Assembly (NCBI GenBank): GCA_009785655.1
Contig: WQVW01000012.1
Coordinates: forward strand, 1 to 14,298
Origin: Oscillospiraceae bacterium
GTDB lineage: Bacteria > Bacillota > Clostridia > Oscillospirales > Oscillospiraceae
DNA length: 14,298 nt
Direction of reading: 5' to 3'
The notes under the pieces were generated by a model. That model saw only the letters and a list, made by a program, of their open reading frames with translations, was not told where the DNA came from and ran no database searches. Every line of letters begins with the position of its first letter. The stretch's first letter is position 1. Shown piece by piece: positions 1-6,468 of the stretch. The position numbers were made by a program, and so were the translations under genes.

Positions 1-288
1 ACCGTGTTAGACGATGGTTTGCTATACACATCCATCCCTCACGCGGGGAATTGGAGGGCTTTTGTCAATGGCGCGGAAACCGAAATAGTAACCATTGATG
101 GCGCGATGGCCGCAATCAGACTAACACCTGGGGAGCACATTGTAGAATTCAGATATTATAACAGTAGCTTTATGCTTGGAATTGCTGTCAGTTCGGCTTC
201 ACTCATAGTGTTTTTAATTCCAGTCGTCGTTGCTTTCCTGAAACGCAAAAAAATCTATTTAAACACTATTTTCTTGCTTGTCAGATAG
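1..288 (+). CDS. YfhO-family membrane protein, C-terminal fragment
   Basis: The open frame enters from the left edge (first codon ACC), so the visible 95 residues are only the C-terminus of a larger protein. The fragment has the typical end of YfhO-like proteins: a short beta-rich extracytoplasmic stretch (LLYTSIPHAGNWRAFVNG, then the charged turn LTPGEHIVEFRYY), a single last membrane helix around residues 57-79 and a basic KRKK tail. YfhO proteins are polytopic membrane proteins. In Bacillus subtilis YfhO is reported to act with the glycosyltransferase CsbB and the GtrA-type protein GtcA in sugar decoration of the cell envelope. Here the gene converges with a GtrA gene and a glycosyltransferase gene and overlaps the former by 34 bases, which supports the same role. 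The exact substrate cannot be read from the fragment. Confidence 0.72.
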   Translation, partial: TVLDDGLLYTSIPHAGNWRAFVNGAETEIVTIDGAMAAIRLTPGEHIVEFRYYNSSFMLGIAVSSASLIVFLIPVVVAFLKRKKIYLNTIFLLVR

Positions 289-677
289 TTCAGTATAACC
301 ACAATGACTGATGTAACCAATTTAGATATAATCGGATCATACGACAGCACATCAACTAAAATTTTCAGCAACACTGTGTCTATGACAAGCGTTGCGAGTC
401 TGCTTGGTAAAAACTTAAAAAATTCTTTCGCAATATTTTTTGCCGAAAAATTTAATGCCCTGAATACCCAAATCTTATTTGTTACAAACGCAAACATAAT
501 GGCTAAAAAGTGAGAAAAGATATTCGCTAACGCAACACTGAGGCCAATATGCAAAAACAGCGCATAGGAAGCAAATCCAACGATGGTCGTTCCTATACCG
601 AAAAGAATGTATGATACAAGCTCACGTGTGAGTGGTTTTTTTAATACTTTTTTTGACAAAATATCAAGGAGCTTCAA
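255..677 (-). CDS. GtrA-family membrane protein (putative lipid-linked sugar flippase)
   Basis: The 140-residue protein has four predicted membrane helices (about 22-44, 49-72, 86-110 and 119-135), with the family-like segments YILFGIGTTIVGFASYALF and FVTNKIWVF. GtrA proteins are small four-helix membrane proteins thought to move undecaprenyl-phosphate-linked sugars across the membrane. The start is TTG at 677, preceded by GAGGAG with an 8-base spacer. An ATG nearer to that site is out of frame and soon meets a stop. It lies 23 bases downstream of the glycosyltransferase gene and is almost certainly cotranscribed with it. Its last 34 bases overlap the end of the convergent YfhO-like gene. The family assignment is firm. 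The transported lipid is inferred. Confidence 0.88.
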   Translation of the reverse strand: MKLLDILSKKVLKKPLTRELVSYILFGIGTTIVGFASYALFLHIGLSVALANIFSHFLAIMFAFVTNKIWVFRALNFSAKNIAKEFFKFLPSRLATLVIDTVLLKILVDVLSYDPIISKLVTSVIVVILNYLTSKKIVFK

Positions 678-700
678 TTTTCATTCTCCTCATTCAATCG

Positions 701-1654
701 CTATTCAGTATCTGTCATATTGTCTTCTTTAACTATATAAACCGGTCTGCCCTTCGTCTCTAAATAAGACTTTGCCACATACTGCCCCAAAATGCCGGCA
801 CTGAATAACTGAATACCGCCGACAAACAAAATTATGCACACTGTTGATGCCCACCCCTGCACTGGGTCGCCAAAAATCAACCAGCGCACCACGATAAATA
901 TCGCACCGAAGATAGCCAGCAAACAGAACAATATTCCGAAAAATGATGAAATCGCAAGGGGCCTCACGGAAAAGGCCACAATGCCGTCTAACGAATATAA
1001 AAATAATTGCCAAAAATTCCACTTCGTATGCCCCGCCACCCGAGGCGCGTTCGGGAACGCTATCCATTTTGTGGAGAATCCCACCCAGCTGAACAGCCCC
1101 TTAGAGAATCTATTGTATTCTTTAAGCGTCAGAACGGCATCCACCATCTGTCTGGTCATTAGCCTATAATCGGTCGCTCCGTCAACTATTTGACTTTCTG
1201 AAATCTTATTTATCAAGCGATAAAATCTTTTGGAGAAAAATGAGCGTATCGGCGGTTCGCCTTTTCGACTAACCCGTTTGGTTGCCACACAATCGAATCC
1301 TTCCTCAACAATTCCCGCATACATCTGCGGCAATAATTCCGGCGGATGCTGCAAATCCGCGTCCATAACCGCCACAAAGTCGCCGGTGGATATTTCAAGT
1401 CCGGCCAGTAACGCGGCCTCTTTGCCAAAATTGCGGGAAAAAGAAAGGTATTTAACTCGCGGATTCTCTCTTGCCATCGAACGCAATACTGCTAACGAGT
1501 CATCGTTTGAGCCATCGTCAACGAAAATAAGCTCGAAAACAACGGCCGACATATCTGCGGCAACTGCTGTAATCCGGCTTAAAAGCAGCGGAATGCTCTC
1601 GGCTTCGTTGTAGCAAGGCACTACAATACTCATTTTTGCATTTTTTGTATCCAA
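701..1654 (-). CDS. Family 2 glycosyltransferase, GtrB/CsbB/ArnC-like, membrane-anchored
   Basis: This GT-A enzyme probably transfers a sugar from a nucleotide sugar to undecaprenyl phosphate on the cytoplasmic face. The N-terminal catalytic domain has SIVVPCYNEAESIP, the acidic FVDDGSNDDS and the metal-binding region VMDADLQHPPELLPQM. Two C-terminal membrane helices follow (roughly residues 225-255 and 265-290) and the conserved tail is GQYVAKSYLETKGRPVYIV, as in the polyprenyl-phosphate glycosyltransferases. The open frame reaches back to a TTG at 1672. AGAGGTG (1662-1668) sits 7 bases before a TTG at 1654, which I prefer (317 residues). The ATG at 1633, directly before SIVVP, fits the family start but lacks a nearby ribosome binding site. 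GtrA lies 23 bases downstream and a YfhO-like protein follows on the other strand, matching three-component envelope glycosylation sets. The sugar is unknown. Confidence 0.88.
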   Translation of the reverse strand: MDTKNAKMSIVVPCYNEAESIPLLLSRITAVAADMSAVVFELIFVDDGSNDDSLAVLRSMARENPRVKYLSFSRNFGKEAALLAGLEISTGDFVAVMDADLQHPPELLPQMYAGIVEEGFDCVATKRVSRKGEPPIRSFFSKRFYRLINKISESQIVDGATDYRLMTRQMVDAVLTLKEYNRFSKGLFSWVGFSTKWIAFPNAPRVAGHTKWNFWQLFLYSLDGIVAFSVRPLAISSFFGILFCLLAIFGAIFIVVRWLIFGDPVQGWASTVCIILFVGGIQLFSAGILGQYVAKSYLETKGRPVYIVKEDNMTDTE

Positions 1655-1661
1655 TATTCTA

Positions 1662-1668
1662 CACCTCT
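1662..1668 (-). promoter_or_regulatory. Ribosome binding site AGAGGTG deciding the glycosyltransferase start
   Basis: On the minus strand AGAGGTG stands 7 bases upstream of TTG 1654 and 28 bases upstream of ATG 1633. The spacing favours the TTG start. Confidence 0.5.
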
Positions 1669-1794
1669 GCAAAAGGCCATACCGTTGTCCGGCTTGTCTT
1701 ATACGGAAATCTTTTAAAGTTCAGTCTTCTCATTTTTAGTTTTCGTTAATTTTATAGTTATATCTTCACATGACAGCGTCCCTATTTTTTGCCA

Positions 1795-1823
1795 ATCATA
1801 CCACCAGTTCAGTGCTATTGCAA
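1795..1823 (-). promoter_or_regulatory. Candidate promoter for the glycosyltransferase-GtrA pair
   Basis: On the minus strand TTGCAA (1818-1823) and TATGAT (1795-1800) are separated by exactly 17 bases. They match the sigma-A consensus at 4 of 6 and 5 of 6 positions. This would give an untranslated leader of about 130 bases. It shares the divergent gap 1655-1960 with the rubrerythrin promoter. I saw no RNA gene or convincing small ORF in that gap. Confidence 0.35.
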
Positions 1824-1860
1824 GATATTTAATGAAACTATCGTGCTTGACAATATAAGC

Positions 1861-1890
1861 TTGACAAACTGCTTCTTTACATGCTAATGT
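1861..1890 (+). promoter_or_regulatory. Candidate promoter for rubrerythrin
   Basis: A perfect TTGACA (1861-1866) is followed after 18 bases by TAATGT (1885-1890), which is preceded by TGC like an extended -10. A second TTGACA lies at 1847-1852 and a TTGACG at 1890-1895, but neither has a good -10 partner. No convincing PerR-type palindrome was found near it. Confidence 0.35.
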
Positions 1891-1960
1891 TGACGTATTG
1901 AAATATCCATATCATTTGTGTGAAATAAGTGCCGATTTATAAAGAAAAGGAGCGAGAATT

Positions 1961-2503
1961 ATGCCTGACTTGAAAGGAACGAAAACTGAAAAAAATCTAT
2001 CGGAAGCATTTGCCGGCGAATCAATGGCTCGGAATAAGTATACCTATTTTGCAAGCAAAGCAAAAAAAGAAGGTTATGAGCAGATCTCAGCCATTTTTGA
2101 AGAAACGGCAAACAATGAAAGAGAACATGCGGAAATTTGGTTCAAACTGCTCAATGGCGGCAGCATAGGTTCAACCGAAGAAAATTTAAAAATCGCCGCT
2201 GCCGGGGAGAATGAAGAGTGGACTGAAATGTATAAACGCATGGCACAAGAGGCTATAGAAGAGGGCTTCAATGATATCGCACGCCTGTTTGAAAAGGTTG
2301 GCGAGGTTGAGAAGGAACACGAAGAGAGATATCTCAAGCTTCTGGATAACGTCAAAAACAACAAAGTATTTCAAAAGACCGAAAAATCCGTGTGGATTTG
2401 CAGAAACTGCGGCCATATTGAAGATTCTGCCACCGCCCCGAATGTATGCCCAGTTTGCGCCCATCCCCAGGCGTACTTTGAATTGCGGTCTGTGAATTAT
2501 TGA
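1961..2503 (+). CDS. rbr: Rubrerythrin (diiron peroxide reductase)
   Basis: Rubrerythrins reduce hydrogen peroxide to water in the cytoplasm of anaerobes, taking electrons from NAD(P)H through rubredoxin-type carriers. The 180-residue protein has the full two-domain form. A four-helix diiron domain spans about 1-135, with E20, E53xxH56, the E97/E100 pair and E117xxH120 as ligand candidates. A C-terminal rubredoxin-like domain carries two CxxC pairs (C147/C150 and C163/C166, in CRNCG and CPVCAHP). ATG is preceded by AAGGAG with an 8-base spacer. It is a single-gene unit divergent from the glycosyltransferase, so its role is oxidative defence rather than anything shared with its neighbours. No residue essential to the family is missing. 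It is shorter than the classic Desulfovibrio form but in the normal range for clostridial ones. Confidence 0.95.
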   Translation: MPDLKGTKTEKNLSEAFAGESMARNKYTYFASKAKKEGYEQISAIFEETANNEREHAEIWFKLLNGGSIGSTEENLKIAAAGENEEWTEMYKRMAQEAIEEGFNDIARLFEKVGEVEKEHEERYLKLLDNVKNNKVFQKTEKSVWICRNCGHIEDSATAPNVCPVCAHPQAYFELRSVNY

Positions 2504-2692
2504 TTTTCAAAATCGGACACAAAAACTTTCCATACGCCGATTGCAAATAGCGATTGAACCGTTGTACAATACGACATTATACATGTTGCAATGCAATTTG
2601 GTTTAGCAAAAATTGCAGATGTTCTATGTCCACAAAATCAGCCCACGCACGATACTGTATAATGGCGCAATATTACCAGCTTTTACGAATTA
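2504..2692. other. Intergenic stretch without recognised feature
   Basis: This is the first part of the 412-base gap between rubrerythrin and the importer operon. It is AT-rich. Short frames here lack ribosome binding sites and protein-like composition. No intrinsic terminator was found directly after rubrerythrin. Confidence 0.5.
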
Positions 2693-2733
2693 TAAGAACC
2701 TGTATTCAACTATATGTTGAATACAGGTTCTTA
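2693..2733. repeat. Perfect 18-bp inverted repeat with 5-base loop
   Basis: The arms 2693-2710 (TAAGAACCTGTATTCAAC) and 2716-2733 are exact reverse complements around TATAT. Neither strand has a T-run after the stem, so it is not a standard intrinsic terminator, although it may still stop or protect the rubrerythrin transcript. Alternatives are a protein-binding palindrome upstream of the importer promoter or the remnant of a small mobile palindrome. The structure is certain. Its role is not. Confidence 0.8.
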
Positions 2734-2815
2734 GGATAACTAGAGAGCCTTGTCAATAATCATTGGCTCATGAATACACCATTCGATCCTGATCCTAAAT
2801 ATGTTTTACCGCGCT

Positions 2816-2845
2816 TTGACGGTGTTGGCACAACTATTTTATAAA
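2816..2845 (+). promoter_or_regulatory. Likely promoter of the ABC importer operon
   Basis: TTGACG (2816-2821) is followed after 17 bases by TTATAA (2839-2844), or after 18 by TATAAA (2840-2845). It would give a leader of roughly 65 bases to the first binding-protein gene. No operator could be recognised, although the palindrome at 2693-2733 lies about 80 bases upstream. Confidence 0.5.
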
Positions 2846-2915
2846 ACGCCGCAAAGCCGGAAAATGTAGATAAAAACCAATAAAGCGCAAGTCAAGAAAG
2901 GATGAAACAAAAAAA

Positions 2916-4106
2916 ATGAAAAAGATTCTCTCAGTGTTGTTAGTACTCGTGATGGCATTTGCCCTGTTTGCGTGTGCTGGCAGCGGAAATGACTCCAACG
3001 ACCGACCCACCCAACCACCAGCAAACGGCGGCGAAGCCACAGGGCCTGCTGATGAGCTGCCTCCGGTTTCAGATCATGTCCCCGACGGCGCAGTCGGCTT
3101 TGTTACCGATGACGTTGACCACTGGGCACGTGACTCGTATCACATTGTATACTTCAACTTCAACCCGACAGGTGTTACAGGCCAAATCGCACTGGCATTG
3201 GAACAACTCGGCGAAGTGTGGAACTTTACTGTCACACAAATGACAGCGAACAATGACTCAGACGCGTTCATCAACAATCTGCAAACGATCCTGATCGCCG
3301 GCGATGTTGACGGATTGATCGTTGATATCACAGACGAACTTGCCACACGCGCCTCCGCTGTACTTAGAGATTTTGATGTCCCGGCTGTTTGCGTCTTCAA
3401 CGCAGCGGTTGACTTTGACGGCCATATGCTGATCCCCAGCATTATAATGGATCAGTACCTTAACGGCTGGACTCAGGTGAATCATATTAACGATGTCTAC
3501 CGCGATTTCTGGGGTGAAGTTGACAGAAGCCAAGTTGCGCTGCTTGTTGTAGACCACTCAACAAATATCGCACTTCACCAGCGTTACCTCGGTGCCAGAT
3601 CTGCGTTTGAAGCACTTTTCCCAGAAAACGCAGGTGTGTTCTATGGTGATACCGGTGCGGATAGCATATCGGCAGAGAATGGTTTCCTCCATGCCAATGC
3701 ACTGCTCTCAGCCAATCCTGACATTCAGTATTGGTTTGCCGTCGGCACGGTTGAGGATAACGCCCTTGGAATGGCTCGCGCGATTGAAGCATTGAATATG
3801 GATGACCGTGTGCTGCTGACATCTTCCGGTGCGGGTATCCTCCCCAGCCAATGGGATGAAGGGTATGTCGGTGCGTGGATAGCAAACTACTCAATTCCGC
3901 CGTTCTTGTATTCTGGCGTCGCAGTATTCGGACTCATCGCGATGATGGATGGCAGAGCCACGATGGAAACGCTGTGGCCTGATATGTTCCTCCCTGGCGA
4001 TCAGGCCGCGCGCTTTGTGCTAGAAGCTGGCATGATGACCCGCGATAACTATGTCGAATACATTGCCAACTTCATGCGTCAATTCGGTGTTGATCCGGCT
4101 GCCTAA
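2916..4106 (+). CDS. Sugar-type ABC transporter substrate-binding lipoprotein, copy 1
   Basis: A 396-residue binding protein. It has a lipoprotein signal (MKKILSVLLVLVMAFALFAC) with the lipidated cysteine at C20 and a low-complexity Gly/Pro/Asn linker to about residue 58. A periplasmic-binding-protein fold of the RbsB/LacI type follows. Strand-like segments typical of that fold include GAVGFVTDD (58-66), VDGLIVDI (131-138), VPAVCVFNAAVDFDG (155-169), QVALLVVDH (206-214) and IQYWFAVGT (270-278). Ligand contacts cannot be assigned with confidence. The ATG is preceded by AAAGGA at a long spacing of about 12 bases. A second, very similar gene follows after 63 bases, then two permeases and an ATPase of the ribose/galactose class. 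The ligand is therefore probably a sugar or sugar-like molecule, but I do not recognise which. Confidence 0.88.
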   Translation: MKKILSVLLVLVMAFALFACAGSGNDSNDRPTQPPANGGEATGPADELPPVSDHVPDGAVGFVTDDVDHWARDSYHIVYFNFNPTGVTGQIALALEQLGEVWNFTVTQMTANNDSDAFINNLQTILIAGDVDGLIVDITDELATRASAVLRDFDVPAVCVFNAAVDFDGHMLIPSIIMDQYLNGWTQVNHINDVYRDFWGEVDRSQVALLVVDHSTNIALHQRYLGARSAFEALFPENAGVFYGDTGADSISAENGFLHANALLSANPDIQYWFAVGTVEDNALGMARAIEALNMDDRVLLTSSGAGILPSQWDEGYVGAWIANYSIPPFLYSGVAVFGLIAMMDGRATMETLWPDMFLPGDQAARFVLEAGMMTRDNYVEYIANFMRQFGVDPAA

Positions 4107-4114
4107 ACTATGCG

Positions 4115-4140
4115 TTGTTCCGGCATTTTAGCCGTAGCAA
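4115..4140 (+). other. Imperfect hairpin between the two binding-protein genes
   Basis: TTGTTCCGGC (4115-4124) and GCCGTAGCAA (4131-4140) pair with one mismatch and one wobble around ATTTTA. An A-rich stretch follows rather than a T-run, so it is not a terminator. It may stabilise the mRNA end of the first binding-protein gene. Confidence 0.35.
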
Positions 4141-4169
4141 TATAAAAAATTAGGAAAAGGTGATGCTAT

Positions 4170-5354
4170 ATGAAAAAGATCCTGGCGATACTCTTGGTGT
4201 TAGCTATGGTTTTCTCTCTGGTTGCCTGTGCTAACAACGGCCCTGCTGATGATGGTTCAACAAACGAACAGCCCACAGCAAATGAGACACAACCTACTGA
4301 CAACAACGGTCAGGATGAGACAACTCCGCCAGCAACTACACCTGGCGGCGGCACAATCGGCTTTGTGACTGACGATGTCGATCACTGGGCACGTGAAGAG
4401 CTACACATTATATACTTCAACTTCAATCCTACAGGCATTACAGGTCAAATAACACTGGCATTAGAGCAATTATCCGAAGTTTACAACTTCAGACTCACTC
4501 AGCAAACAGCCAACAACGATTCAGACGCATTCATCAACGGCCTGCAGACTATTCTGATCGCCGGTGACGCTGATGGACTAATCGTTGACATCACCGAAGA
4601 ACTTGCGACGCGTTCCGCCGATATACTTCGCGAGTTCGGCATCCCCGCCGTTTGCATATTTAACGCAGCAGTTGATTTTGACGGCAACATGGTCATCCCC
4701 AGCGTCAATTCAGACCAGTTCGGCAACGGCGTGACCCAGCTGACTTACTTGGCGGATCATTATCGTGACTTCTGGGGCGACATGGACAGCTCCGAAATCG
4801 CATTGATTGTGGTTGACCACTCTTTGAACCTCAACTTGCATGAGCGCTATCGCGGTGCCCGCGCAACGTTTGAAGATCGCTTCCCGGGTCAGCCGGTATT
4901 CCACGGCGATACGCTGGCAACATCTTCAGAGGACGCTTTTAGCACCGTCACCTCTCTCATCACGGCGAATCCGCAAATTCAGTACTGGTTCATCGTTGCA
5001 ACGCTTGAGGATCTGGGACTCGGTGCCACCCGCGCTGTGGAAGCACTTGGCATAGAAGACCGTGTACTTATCACCTCTTCCGGCACGTCTATCCTCCCCG
5101 TTCAATGGGATGAAGGCTGGGAAGGTCCTTGGATCGCGAACTACGCAGTACCCGCGTTTTTATTCGCCGGAACCGCACTGTTCGGACTCTTTGCCATGAT
5201 AGACGGCAGAGCCACGATGGAAACACTGTGGCCTGACACTTTCCTCCCCGGCGACAGAGCCGCACGCTTTACACTATCCGCTCACATGATGACCCGCGAG
5301 ACTTATCAGGATCACATCGCCGGCTTCATGCGCGCCTTCGGCGTTGAGCCGTAA
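4170..5354 (+). CDS. Sugar-type ABC transporter substrate-binding lipoprotein, copy 2
   Basis: A 394-residue paralogue of the preceding gene with the same layout. The lipobox places the cysteine at C20 (LVAC) and a Thr/Pro/Asn/Asp-rich linker runs to about residue 61. The RbsB-like binding fold starts at TIGFVTDDVDHWARE. By hand alignment of the 115 residues that begin at GFVTDD, about 24 positions differ from copy 1. GRATMETLWPD near the C-terminus is shared exactly. Signal and linker have diverged much more than the fold. AGGTGA precedes the ATG by about 8 bases. Tandem copies point to a duplication that may have widened ligand range, with both feeding the one transporter downstream. The divergent spots, such as PSIIMDQYLNG against PSVNSDQFGNG, are where specificity could differ. 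This last point is inference. Confidence 0.88.
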   Translation: MKKILAILLVLAMVFSLVACANNGPADDGSTNEQPTANETQPTDNNGQDETTPPATTPGGGTIGFVTDDVDHWAREELHIIYFNFNPTGITGQITLALEQLSEVYNFRLTQQTANNDSDAFINGLQTILIAGDADGLIVDITEELATRSADILREFGIPAVCIFNAAVDFDGNMVIPSVNSDQFGNGVTQLTYLADHYRDFWGDMDSSEIALIVVDHSLNLNLHERYRGARATFEDRFPGQPVFHGDTLATSSEDAFSTVTSLITANPQIQYWFIVATLEDLGLGATRAVEALGIEDRVLITSSGTSILPVQWDEGWEGPWIANYAVPAFLFAGTALFGLFAMIDGRATMETLWPDTFLPGDRAARFTLSAHMMTRETYQDHIAGFMRAFGVEP

Positions 5355-5374
5355 ACACAAACACCTGCGACTTT

Positions 5375-5412
5375 GGTACGCCGGTCAAACCCCTCAGCTT
5401 GACCGGCGTACC
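5375..5412 (+). repeat. Strong 14-bp hairpin between binding-protein and permease genes
   Basis: GGTACGCCGGTCAA (5375-5388) and its exact reverse complement (5399-5412) flank a 10-base loop. GTACATTAATTG follows, with no T-run, so transcription should pass through. In known sugar importers such as malE-malF, hairpins at this spot protect the binding-protein mRNA and keep membrane-component expression lower. That function is inferred here from position. Confidence 0.75.
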
Positions 5413-5446
5413 GTACATTAATTGATTAGGAGTGAAACTCCGTACT

Positions 5447-6463
5447 ATGAATTTTCAACAAAGTTTAAAACGACGTCTTAAATCAAAAGAGTCTCTCCTC
5501 TTTTTGATAACGCTGCTTATCGCGCTGGCGTTTTTCATCAATAATAGGAATTTCCTTAGAATAGACAGTTTGCAGGGCATTATGCAGACGATGAGCATTA
5601 CCGGAATTATGGCTGTCGGTATGTCTTATTTGTTTATCGGCGGCGGTATAGACCTTTCAATGACTTTTGTGAGTCTATTCAGCGGCGTTATATGCGCCAT
5701 GATGATCCGTTCCGGTATACCGTGGGGAATCGCTGTCGTGCTGACCCTGCTGATTGGTGCGGGTATCGGCGCGATAAACGCATTTTTTGTTACAAAAATC
5801 AAAATAATGGCCTTTATCTCAACCATAGCCATGTCCATGGTACTTCAGGGCGTCAACCTGATTTTGACCAACGCGCAGGATATCGCAGTCGCGGTCGCGG
5901 ATGGACATACTTTTGCATGGGGCAGCAGAACAATCTGGGTTTTCCCCGTTCCATTTGTAATTATGACCCTGCTGATCGTTATCTACGGGGTGATATTAAC
6001 TAAGACGCAATTCGGACGAAATGTGTATCTGGTCGGCGGCAACGAATACGCGGCGCGCCTGGCAGGTGTTAACCCATTGAAAGTCCGCGCAATACTGTAT
6101 ATCAATGCCGCATTTTTGTCCGCAATGGCCGGCATTGTTTTTACATCCAGGATGCGTTCAGCCGCGCCGTCTACGGCAGCGGACTGGCAAATGAACGCCA
6201 TTACCGCATCCATCCTCGGCGGCGTTGCGTTCGGCGGCGGCTCCGGCAGTATGCTGGGGTGCTTTATCGGCATCGCCATGCTCAATATCTTTAACGCGGG
6301 TTTGAGCTCTATCGCACTCGCAGCGCATTGGACCACGATGGCTCAAGGTGCGCTGCTTCTGATCGCACTGGCTGCAGACTTTGTGAATGAGCGGTCAAGA
6401 CAGAAAGCACTGAGAGTAAAAGCTGAGGTACCAAGTAAAGTCACTGCAAAGGAAGGAGCGTGA
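5447..6463 (+). CDS. ABC transporter permease, RbsC/BPD_transp_2 family (first)
   Basis: This is a membrane subunit that forms part of the importer channel. It is about 338 residues with eight to ten hydrophobic segments. Family signatures are GGGIDLSMTFVSLFSGVI near the third helix, the cytoplasmic coupling region VGGNEYAARLAGVNPLK and ASILGGVAFGGGSGS before the last helices. The basic N-terminus (QQSLKRRLKSKES) is followed by the first helix. A GTG at 5432 is in frame but overlaps AGGAG (5428-5432) itself, so ATG 5447 is preferred despite a long 14-base spacer. The next gene's ribosome binding site lies inside its 3' end, so the two are translationally coupled. It pairs with the second, distinct permease at 7978-9024 to make a heterodimer. 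Confidence 0.9.
   Translation: MNFQQSLKRRLKSKESLLFLITLLIALAFFINNRNFLRIDSLQGIMQTMSITGIMAVGMSYLFIGGGIDLSMTFVSLFSGVICAMMIRSGIPWGIAVVLTLLIGAGIGAINAFFVTKIKIMAFISTIAMSMVLQGVNLILTNAQDIAVAVADGHTFAWGSRTIWVFPVPFVIMTLLIVIYGVILTKTQFGRNVYLVGGNEYAARLAGVNPLKVRAILYINAAFLSAMAGIVFTSRMRSAAPSTAADWQMNAITASILGGVAFGGGSGSMLGCFIGIAMLNIFNAGLSSIALAAHWTTMAQGALLLIALAADFVNERSRQKALRVKAEVPSKVTAKEGA
6451..6458 (+). promoter_or_regulatory. Ribosome binding site GGAAGGAG deciding the ATPase start
   Basis: The site ends 1 base before the in-frame GTG 6460, which is too close, and 10 bases before TTG 6469, which is usable. This makes TTG the likelier start. Confidence 0.55.
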
Positions 6464-6468
6464 GTCCA

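Noticed and set aside
2693..2733. Intrinsic terminator of rubrerythrin
   Set aside because: The stem is strong but no T-run follows on either strand and it lies 190 bases beyond the stop codon. It is kept as an inverted repeat of unknown role.
2554..2739. 61-codon plus-strand frame in the gap after rubrerythrin
   Set aside because: It runs through the perfect palindrome, lacks a ribosome binding site and has an implausible Cys/Arg/Tyr-rich composition.
2770..2844. Small plus-strand frame of 24 residues (MNTPFDPDPKYVLPRFDG...)
   Set aside because: It has no ribosome binding site and overlaps the likely importer promoter. It could be a gene remnant, but nothing supports translation.
3487..3894. 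Minus-strand frame of 135 codons opposite the first binding protein
   Set aside because: The composition (many His, Gln, Arg) is that of a reading-frame shadow, and the sense-strand gene is certain.
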